Positions 1 through 5,262 of a stretch of 8,671 nucleotides of DNA are shown piece after piece. The first letter of the stretch is position 1. Every line of letters starts with the position of its first letter. The notes under the pieces are model-generated. The model had not been told where the DNA came from. It made no database searches and saw only the letters and a program-made list of their open reading frames with translations. Made by a program: the position numbers and the translations under genes. The stretch spans positions 1 through 8,671 of the forward strand of contig DMCG01000027.1 in the NCBI GenBank assembly GCA_003445855.1, written 5' to 3'. Origin of the DNA: Spartobacteria bacterium. Its GTDB lineage: Bacteria; Verrucomicrobiota; Verrucomicrobiia; Chthoniobacterales; UBA10450.

Positions 1-1
1 T

Positions 2-640
2 TCACAAGAACTCGCTTCTTCTCTCCGGAAGGCGTTGAAAACTGAGGACCAGTTATTCAAGGTCGTTTCCTTTGGCTCTGAGAAGAATTTGCCCGATAAA
101 GCGCAAGAGTTGATGTCGATCTTGGGACGGGAATTGCCAAATGCAGCGCGCATTGAAATGATCCGGATCTCGCGCGATCGCGAAACGCAACGAGAAGTTG
201 CACAAATCCTGGTGAAATCGACCACGGCCATCTGTGCGGCGATTGGCGCTCAGCCGATTCCATTGGCCGATCTGCCCATTCTCACCACGCTCCAACTGGT
301 GATGGTTTCCGGAATTATGTACTTGAGCGGGCGCGAACGAAGCTTGCGGGCCGCTACGGAATTTATCGGCGCCATTGGCGCGAACGTCGGCGCAGGAATG
401 CTGCTCCGCGAAGGCACCCGCGCTGTATTAAAATTTTTCCCCGGCTGGGGCAACGTGGTTTCCGGAATGGTTGCGGGCGCAGGTACCTACGCGATTGGCC
501 GCGCCGCGGCCGTTTTTTTTCTCGAAGGGGTCTCCTTGAAAGAGGCGCGCCGAACTTATCTTGCCAGCCGCAAAAGGCGGACTCTCCCCGTTCGCCCGGT
601 TACGAAGCCGGCCGAGGCTGCTCGGGCAAAGCGAAAATAA
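2..640 (+). CDS. GTPase-type DUF697 (YcjF-like) membrane protein, C-terminal part, 5' truncated
   Basis: This is the C-terminal part of a membrane protein of the Era-like GTPase plus DUF697 type. The reading frame is open to the left edge; a TTG at position 35 could act as a start, but the upstream codons (SQELASSLRKA) read naturally into the protein, so I treat it as 5' partial. A linker carries 'LPNAARIEMIRISRDRETQR'. The DUF697 core follows: an IGAQPIPLADLPILTTLQ signature, then hydrophobic segments (MVSGIMYLSG, a Gly/Ala-rich stretch around IGANVGAGML, and a hairpin after FFPGWGNVVSG). The tail is short and very basic (SRKRR...AKRK). In the family a P-loop GTPase domain normally precedes DUF697; here it would lie outside the window, so GTPase activity is inferred only. 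The cellular role of such proteins is poorly known; membrane association is likely. The frame contains one copy of the TGTCGATCTT motif, read as MSIL. Confidence 0.85.
   Translation, partial: SQELASSLRKALKTEDQLFKVVSFGSEKNLPDKAQELMSILGRELPNAARIEMIRISRDRETQREVAQILVKSTTAICAAIGAQPIPLADLPILTTLQLVMVSGIMYLSGRERSLRAATEFIGAIGANVGAGMLLREGTRAVLKFFPGWGNVVSGMVAGAGTYAIGRAAAVFFLEGVSLKEARRTYLASRKRRTLPVRPVTKPAEAARAKRK
114..123 (+). repeat. TGTCGATCTT motif, copy 1 (exact; 12-mer GATGTCGATCTT)
   Basis: Exact copy of the over-represented motif, preceded by GA. It lies in the linker before the DUF697 core of the first gene and is read as Met-Ser-Ile-Leu. Confidence 0.9.
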
Positions 641-680
641 GGACGAGCCGCCTTTGATTGGGGTTGGCCATCGAATAACT

Positions 681-689
681 TGTGAATAA
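681..689 (-). promoter_or_regulatory. DnaA-box-like 9-mer (TTATTCACA)
   Basis: The minus strand reads TTATTCACA, which fits the relaxed E. coli DnaA-box consensus TT(A/T)TNCACA. Two related 9-mers (TTGTTCACA) lie at 710-718 (+) and 726-734 (-). Three such sites within 54 bp upstream of rsmA could be DnaA-binding sites or sites for another regulator. There is no dnaA, dnaN or AT-rich unwinding region here, so an origin is not supported. Tentative. Confidence 0.25.
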
Positions 690-708
690 GATCGGTTGCG
701 CGGCGTAT

Positions 709-735
709 TTTGTTCACAGCATTTTTGTGAACAAA
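709..735. promoter_or_regulatory. Perfect inverted repeat upstream of rsmA, possible operator
   Basis: TTTGTTCAC (709-717) and GTGAACAAA (727-735) are perfect 9-bp inverted arms around a 9-nt spacer. The element sits in the only intergenic gap before rsmA, ending 43 bp upstream of its ATG. It could be an operator for a dimeric regulator, a hairpin in the 5' leader, or paired DnaA-like boxes. No U-tract follows, so it is not a typical terminator for the upstream gene. The dyad is seen directly; its role is inference. Confidence 0.45.
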
Positions 736-766
736 TTCGCGTTTTTCGCGGATTCCACAGGGCGAT

Positions 767-776
767 TGTCGATCTT
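767..776 (+). repeat. TGTCGATCTT motif, copy 2 (exact, intergenic)
   Basis: This is the only exact copy outside a coding region, with sequence context GATTGTCGATCTT. It ends two bases before the rsmA ATG, where a Shine-Dalgarno sequence would normally sit, and no purine-rich SD is present. Confidence 0.9.
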
Positions 777-778
777 AT

Positions 779-2119
779 ATGAAGCTCTCAGAGATCAGTG
801 CAACGCTTCGAGAGATCGGCGTTTCGCCGGTCAAGACGCTCGGCCAGAATTTTCTGCACGATCAGAATCTTGCCCGGTGGATTGTTGAGCAAGCGGAATT
901 AACTCCGCGCGATTATGTCGTGGAAATCGGACCCGGGCTGGGCGCACTGACGGAGTTGGCGCTGGAGAAAGGCGCGCGCGTCCTCGCGATCGAAAAAGAC
1001 ACGCGACTAGCAAATTTTTTGTGTGAACGCTTTCGCCATCCTCGGCTCGAAGTGCGCAATGCCGACGCACTGGATTTTGATGTGCACACTCTGTTTTCCC
1101 ACGGACGAGTGAAATTGATGGGCAATCTGCCGTACAATATTTCCAGTCCGCTCCTGCTCAAGTTTCTGGACTATCCAAGCCCTATATCACTATCGTTGTT
1201 CGTGTTACAAAAGGAAGTGGCGGCCCGACTTTCCGCTTTACCATCTTCACGCGACTACGGAGCGCTCACTTTGCGAGTGCAATTGCACCATCGCGTGGAA
1301 TATCTGCGCACGATTCGGGCAACGGTTTTTGTTCCCCGACCCGACGTCGATTCAGCGTTGGTGCGAATGTCTCCACGCGATCCTCTCGAACTACCGGAGC
1401 GCGACGACGAGCTGTTCATGAAGTTGGTTCGACGTGGCTTTTCGCAACGAAGAAAGCAATTACAGAAATTACTACGCGCGCACGTCCCAGATTGGGAACA
1501 GGCCGCCGCCAAACTGGGCTTCGATCCGAAAGCTCGCGCGGAAGAGTTGTCGCTGAACCAATGGATCGGGCTCGCGAACGAGATCGCGCCTTTAACTGTC
1601 CCTGAGCGCCGCGCAGGCCAAGAGGAACGCTTTCCAGTGGTTGATGAAATGGACCGCATCCTGCGATATGCTTACCGCTCCCAAGTGCATGGGGATAACT
1701 TGCGTCATCGCGCGGTTCATATTCTGATTTTCAACGACGCCGGCGAAGTTTATCTACAAAAACGTTCTCGCTGGAAAGATCGACATCCCCTTCTCTGGGA
1801 CTCCAGCGCCGCCGGTCACGTTTGCGCCGGGGAAGGATATGATGAAGCGGCCCAACGCGAATTGCAGGAAGAGCTCGGCATCAACGTTCCGCTCGAAAAA
1901 GTCCTGAAGCTCTCAGCGTCAATACGGACCGGGCAGGAATTTATCTGGCTCTATCGCGGCCAGCTCCAGGGCGATCTTCGGCCCAACCGAAGCGAGATCG
2001 AGGCCGGTGCTTTTTTTACTCCCGCTGTCGTGGACGGCTGGATCGCAGCGCGACCGAAGGATTTCCCACCTGGGTTTGTGGAATGCTGGGGGGCGCACCG
2101 CGAAAACAAACGTTCTTAG
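779..2119 (+). CDS. rsmA: RsmA/KsgA 16S rRNA dimethyladenosine transferase fused to a Nudix hydrolase
   Basis: The protein has 446 residues in two parts. Residues 1-272 are a complete RsmA (KsgA), which uses S-adenosylmethionine to dimethylate the two adjacent adenosines in the 3'-terminal helix-45 loop of 16S rRNA late in 30S assembly. Visible motifs: LGQNFLHD (21-28), SAM-binding EIGPGLG (49-55), catalytic NLPY (116-119), FVPRPDVDSA (184-193) and a C-terminal RRGFSQRRKQL. Residues ~290-446 are a Nudix domain with a perfect Nudix box (G346, E352, R360-E361, E364-E365, G367), preceded by HRAVHILIFN as in YfcD/IDI-like Nudix proteins. RsmA alone is usually about 270 residues, so the extra 170 are a genuine in-frame fusion with no stop or frameshift between the halves. 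The ATG at 779 gives the canonical N-terminus; no SD is seen and the start lies directly after motif copy 2. The Nudix substrate is unknown; nucleotides or isoprenoid diphosphates are possible. Confidence 0.95.
   Translation: MKLSEISATLREIGVSPVKTLGQNFLHDQNLARWIVEQAELTPRDYVVEIGPGLGALTELALEKGARVLAIEKDTRLANFLCERFRHPRLEVRNADALDFDVHTLFSHGRVKLMGNLPYNISSPLLLKFLDYPSPISLSLFVLQKEVAARLSALPSSRDYGALTLRVQLHHRVEYLRTIRATVFVPRPDVDSALVRMSPRDPLELPERDDELFMKLVRRGFSQRRKQLQKLLRAHVPDWEQAAAKLGFDPKARAEELSLNQWIGLANEIAPLTVPERRAGQEERFPVVDEMDRILRYAYRSQVHGDNLRHRAVHILIFNDAGEVYLQKRSRWKDRHPLLWDSSAAGHVCAGEGYDEAAQRELQEELGINVPLEKVLKLSASIRTGQEFIWLYRGQLQGDLRPNRSEIEAGAFFTPAVVDGWIAARPKDFPPGFVECWGAHRENKRS
1776..1785 (-). repeat. TGTCGATCTT motif, copy 3 (exact; 12-mer GATGTCGATCTT)
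   Basis: Exact copy on the minus strand inside the Nudix half of the fusion gene. The coding strand reads it as Lys-Asp-Arg-His, a different frame from copy 1. Confidence 0.9.
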
Positions 2120-2132
2120 TGCCGCGTTCTCT

Positions 2133-2435
2133 CTAAGATTTTCGCCGGCGGCGGCCGCTCGTCCGCGGGTAAGCCGCTTTCCGCCGCCGCGTTGTCGATC
2201 TGAAACCTCCAACTCTCCGCTCGGCCAGGCGGCGCGCGGCTTTGCGTTTGAAATTTCGCGCGGCACGCCTGGCTGCCTCCTTCCCGCCGTAAAGCGTGTC
2301 GCTAAACATTTTTGTTAACACCGCAGTGCCGCGAAGAAAATGGACTTGAAAACCGTGCGTCTGTTTTTTCGCCCGAGGTTTTGTGTCGATGCGGCGAATG
2401 TTTGCTTCTGAATCAGGATTAGGGCGTCTTCGCAT
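2133..2435 (-). CDS. Small basic AP2-like DNA-binding protein
   Basis: This 100-residue protein starts with ATG (2435-2433) 5 bp after the stop of the upstream L,D-transpeptidase-like gene, suggesting one transcript and translational coupling. Residues ~12-70 show the pattern I recall from small bacterial AP2-like proteins: an IRRID start, THGFQVHFLRG (a strand carrying Trp/Phe), KMFSD, then YGGKEAARRAARNFK, a helix rich in Ala and basic residues. The tail (73-100) is strongly Arg/Lys-rich with RRRK and RRRRK clusters, consistent with nucleic-acid binding. No target or partner can be read from the sequence. It converges on rsmA with only 13 bp between the two stop codons. Reality as a gene rests on the domain-like pattern, the tight coupling and the lack of any alternative gene in this 300-bp stretch. 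The AP2 assignment is from memory of the family pattern, not a search. Confidence 0.65.
   Translation of the reverse strand: MRRRPNPDSEANIRRIDTKPRAKKQTHGFQVHFLRGTAVLTKMFSDTLYGGKEAARRAARNFKRKAARRLAERRVGGFRSTTRRRKAAYPRTSGRRRRKS
2193..2201 (+). repeat. TGTCGATCT motif, copy 4 (last base G)
   Basis: TTGTCGATCTG matches nine of the ten core bases. It lies in the AP2-like gene, whose coding (minus) strand reads it as Arg-Ser-Thr in the basic tail. Confidence 0.7.
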
Positions 2436-2440
2436 GAGAA

Positions 2441-3253
2441 TTAGTCTAACAGGAAGCTAGCCAGACGGCGGCCGGAATCAACGAAGGGCTGGCGCTGGGA
2501 TGCAAGCTCGTTGGGTGAAGGCAAGTTCCAAGCTTGCCATTTTTTTTCATATTCCGCGGCGGGCAAAAGCGCGTAACAGGGATAACGCGACGCTCGCAAC
2601 CAGGTAATAATTCTCACAAGGTCGGGCTCCGCCATGGTCGTGCATCCGGTAGTCGGCCGATTCACTCCGCGGCGAATGTGAAAAAAAATCGCGCTGCCAT
2701 CACCGGGAATTGGCGGATCAGAATTGTGCCGGATCTCGACGAGCCAGTGATAGGCAAAGTCGCCCGAGCGCATTTTTTCATGTGTATAATTGTCCGGCGC
2801 ATTCTTCGGATCGATCACAATGTGGCGATTGTAATTAGGCGACCGCGGGTCATCGCTCCACACATCCGCTTCGGTCACCTGACGATATGGATAATCTCCG
2901 CCCGGCGGCAAATTCGATTCGTAACCAAAAACTTCGCCGATCTTGAAAATCCCGGCGGGCGCGCGACCGTCGCGCTCTTTTTTTCGAAGGCCGCGCTCAT
3001 TCTGCCCGGCGAGACCCGTTCCCCACGCCACCCCATTTTTACCGAATAGGACCGGGACCGGAGCGGCGAACGCGCTCCAATTACCGCCGCGCGGCCGCTC
3101 GAACAGTTGAAGTTTTCCACGTGTCGAATTCCAATCCGGTGCGATGCCGAGAATGAGTTGCGTACAATCGGTGGGCACGCCGTCGGCACGTACGTTGCTC
3201 ATAAGGAAGATGAGCGCGCCAGCCAAAGCCCCAGGCAAGATCGACATAAACAT
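2441..3253 (-). CDS. Exported L,D-transpeptidase-like protein (YkuD family)
   Basis: A protein of about 270 residues with a hydrophobic N-terminus (MFMSILPGALAGALIFLMS) and a likely signal-peptidase site at VRA|DG near residue 23, so it probably acts in the periplasm. Residues ~30-220 resemble the YkuD/ErfK fold of L,D-transpeptidases, whose catalytic Cys forms meso-diaminopimelate cross-links in peptidoglycan or anchors proteins to it. The active-site region is AIFFHIRRG...RPTTGCTTM, with His192 and the predicted nucleophile Cys204. The residue preceding Gly-Cys is Thr rather than the His of classical SHGC motifs, as in the COG3786-type branch. The C-terminus has an ALLPAAEYEKKW segment typical of that branch. 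I chose ATG at 3253; a TTG at 3259 or ATG at 3247 are alternatives. It is divergent from the TMTC-like gene, with fewer than 50 bp between starts, and is followed by the AP2-like gene. Exact substrate unknown. Confidence 0.82.
   Translation of the reverse strand: MFMSILPGALAGALIFLMSNVRADGVPTDCTQLILGIAPDWNSTRGKLQLFERPRGGNWSAFAAPVPVLFGKNGVAWGTGLAGQNERGLRKKERDGRAPAGIFKIGEVFGYESNLPPGGDYPYRQVTEADVWSDDPRSPNYNRHIVIDPKNAPDNYTHEKMRSGDFAYHWLVEIRHNSDPPIPGDGSAIFFHIRRGVNRPTTGCTTMAEPDLVRIITWLRASRYPCYALLPAAEYEKKWQAWNLPSPNELASQRQPFVDSGRRLASFLLD
3237..3246 (-). repeat. TGTCGATCTT motif, copy 5 (exact)
   Basis: Exact copy on the minus strand, at the very start of the L,D-transpeptidase-like gene. It is read as Met-Ser-Ile-Leu in the signal peptide. 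Confidence 0.9.
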
Positions 3254-3301
3254 TTCCAAACTTAGACGCGCACTTTATTGATTCTGTCCAATTCGTTCCT
3301 C

Positions 3302-5113
3302 GTGAAGAAAAGTTTCGCCGTCTTGCTCATCACCGCCGCTGTCTTTACCAGCTATGCTCCGGCCCTGCGAGATGGTTTTGTCTGGGACGATACGGCCCTG
3401 ATTCTGCGCGATCCATTGATTCGAAGTTGGCGCCTCATTCCGGAAGGGTTCAACCATTTTCTATTTGTCGATGCGACGGCCTCGGATTTTTACCGTCCGA
3501 TCCAGCGGCTCACCTATACGCTGGAGTACGCTGCCTTTGCGCTTCGGCCCATGCCGTACCATCTAACGAGCATCATTTGTCATGCTGCGGCTGCGATCGC
3601 ATTTCTCTTTCTGGCCGAGGAACTCCTTCTTATATTTGGAATCGAGCCCAACAGACGCAGACTAATCGCTTCAGCAGCCACGCTGGCCTGGGCGATCCAT
3701 CCCGTCCAAAGCGCCGCCGTCGTTTATATTTCCGGACGCGCTGATCCGTTGGCTGCGGGTTTCGGTTTTCTCGGGTTTTATTTGATCTTGCGAGGTCTCC
3801 GGGCGTCTGGGAGAAATGGTTTGTTTTTTCTGGTTGCGGCGACCGTCGCGCTTCTTCTTAGCATCTTAAGCAAGGAAACAGGTTTGATTGTTTTTCTGCT
3901 CGCGATGACCGTGCCTGCGCTGAGGAAAAACTGGGTCGCGACTTTGAAAACCGCTGGAGTCGTGGTCTTCGCTGGCGTCGTTTACTTGAGCTTGCGGCTT
4001 CCGGCGGAACATTTTCCAGTGCCGGTCCTGCGCGCCCCGGCACCGCTACTTGTAAGGCCGATATTGGTGGCACGCGCGCTCGCAGAATACGCAGGCCTCA
4101 TCGTATTTCCTCTCAATCTCCACATGGACCGGAGCATTGAAACTCAGCCGAGCGGCTTTAATGATGCGAGCTTGACTGCGGCCGCCTGGCGCGAACTGCA
4201 AACCCTTCTCGGGATCTTACTCATCGTCGCCGCGGTCTACTGGATGATTCGCGCGCGCAAACGAAATCCCGCCCTGTTCGCGTGCCTTGTGCTCGCGGCC
4301 ATCAGCTATTTGCCGTTTAGCGGAATCCTCGTCTTGAATGCCTCGGTGGCGGAACATTGGCTCTATCTGCCGACGGCCTTCCTTCTTTTAGCTGTGGCAA
4401 TTGAAGCCGCGGAGTTTGTTCAAACCAAAAATGGGCGACAAAGATCGACAATACGATTGGTGGCTATCGCCATCTTTACTATGTGGCTGGTATTTCTCGG
4501 CGTCCGAACATTCGCTCGGACGTTTGATTGGAAAGACCAACGGACATTTCTGGAACGGACAATTGCCAGTGGTGGAGATTCCGCGCGAATGTTCATCAAC
4601 CTCGGTGACCTGGAACTCGATGAGGGGAGATTGAAAGAGGCGAAGATGCATCTGGAAGCGGCGTTGCGCAAAGAGCCGGGACAACCGCTCGCGATCTTAA
4701 ACCTGGCCGCGGTCGCGCTGAAACAAAACGATTTCAAAGCTGCCCGCGAACAGCTCCAGCGGGCAATAAGAATTCCGCTGGTCGAACCACAAGCGCACGA
4801 ATTTCTCGCTGTGTTGGAAAATAGGGAAGAAGGCCGGGTGGATTTATTGCGTCTGCGGCTCGCGGCGCGGACCGGCCCACCCAATTGGTCGATCGAGAGA
4901 CGCTACGTGAAAGTGCTGGATGAAAGCGGCGCGACTGCCCAGGCAATCGGTGAATTGCAGGCTTGTTTACGAAGGGAATGGTATCGCGCGGAAAGCTGGA
5001 AATTGCTCAGTTGGCTGCTGGCGAAGTCCGGACGCCGCCAGGAAGCGCTGGAAGCGCTGGCCCAGGCTAGAGCTTATGATGTGCATCTCGAGATGCACGG
5101 CGACGCCCTGTAG
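3302..5113 (+). CDS. TMTC/PMT-like polytopic membrane protein with C-terminal TPR repeats (GT-C type)
   Basis: About 603 residues: a multi-spanning N-terminal membrane part (~430 residues) followed by TPR-type helical repeats. The layout and signatures match bacterial relatives of TMTC and PMT protein O-mannosyltransferases: SYAPALRDGFVWDD just after the first membrane helix (acidic Asp-Asp pair in the first extracytoplasmic loop, typical of GT-C enzymes), FYRPIQRLTYTLEY, HPVQSAAVVYISGRAD, and AEHWLYLPT. TPR-like units begin near residue 428 (ARMFINLGDLELDEGRLKEA, then LAILNLAAVALKQNDFKAA) and continue to the end. Polyprenyl-phosphate-sugar-dependent glycosylation of exported proteins is the usual guess for such proteins, but substrates are unproven. 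I prefer GTG at 3302, giving MKKSFAVLL; TTG at 3278 would add eight residues. No SD is seen at either. Its neighbour is the divergent L,D-transpeptidase-like gene, consistent with an envelope theme. Confidence 0.82.
   Translation: MKKSFAVLLITAAVFTSYAPALRDGFVWDDTALILRDPLIRSWRLIPEGFNHFLFVDATASDFYRPIQRLTYTLEYAAFALRPMPYHLTSIICHAAAAIAFLFLAEELLLIFGIEPNRRRLIASAATLAWAIHPVQSAAVVYISGRADPLAAGFGFLGFYLILRGLRASGRNGLFFLVAATVALLLSILSKETGLIVFLLAMTVPALRKNWVATLKTAGVVVFAGVVYLSLRLPAEHFPVPVLRAPAPLLVRPILVARALAEYAGLIVFPLNLHMDRSIETQPSGFNDASLTAAAWRELQTLLGILLIVAAVYWMIRARKRNPALFACLVLAAISYLPFSGILVLNASVAEHWLYLPTAFLLLAVAIEAAEFVQTKNGRQRSTIRLVAIAIFTMWLVFLGVRTFARTFDWKDQRTFLERTIASGGDSARMFINLGDLELDEGRLKEAKMHLEAALRKEPGQPLAILNLAAVALKQNDFKAAREQLQRAIRIPLVEPQAHEFLAVLENREEGRVDLLRLRLAARTGPPNWSIERRYVKVLDESGATAQAIGELQACLRREWYRAESWKLLSWLLAKSGRRQEALEALAQARAYDVHLEMHGDAL
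4441..4450 (-). repeat. TGTCGATCTT motif, copy 6 (exact)
   Basis: Exact copy on the minus strand inside the TMTC-like gene. The coding strand reads it as Arg-Ser-Thr in a polar loop (NGRQRSTIR) between two membrane segments, a position with low constraint. Confidence 0.9.
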
Positions 5114-5191
5114 TTCTAAAGCTTAACTCTCATTGCGGTGCTTCTATTGGTTAGCAAAAAAAATGTCACGTCCGAAGGACCATGCCAGCTG

Positions 5192-5218
5192 CTTTGCGTG
5201 ACGAACAAGCACGCAAAG
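5192..5218. terminator. Perfect 9-bp hairpin in the convergent gap, possible bidirectional terminator
   Basis: CTTTGCGTG (5192-5200) and CACGCAAAG (5210-5218) are perfect inverted arms around a 9-nt spacer. They lie in the 149-bp gap between the convergent ends of the TMTC-like gene (5113) and the MFS gene (5263). A second imperfect dyad (ACCGCA 5227-5232 / TGCGGT 5251-5256) is adjacent. An 8-A run at 5156-5163 would give a U-tract on the minus strand, but it lies about 28 bp beyond the hairpin, with only a small GTCC/GGAC stem (5170-5180) close to it. Termination is plausible by position but not a textbook intrinsic terminator. No gene is seen in this gap. Confidence 0.4.
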
Positions 5219-5262
5219 ATTCGAAGACCGCAGGCACATGCAAGTGTTCGTGCGGTTTCTTG

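Noticed and set aside
172..182. HIP1-like GCGATCGC repeats
   Set aside because: Only isolated occurrences (for example near 175 and 3594), about what a GC-rich sequence would give.
711..733. LexA operator of the TGTTC-N4-GAACA type upstream of rsmA
   Set aside because: The half-sites TGTTC and GAACA are present, but 13 bp apart instead of 4, and rsmA is not a typical SOS gene.
681..760. Replication origin (DnaA-box cluster)
   Set aside because: Only one 9-mer matches the relaxed consensus, the region is short, and no dnaA, dnaN or AT-rich unwinding element is nearby.
2534..3049. 171-codon plus-strand frame antisense to the L,D-transpeptidase-like gene
   Set aside because: It has no recognisable domain and lies wholly opposite a gene with a clear signal peptide and active-site motif.
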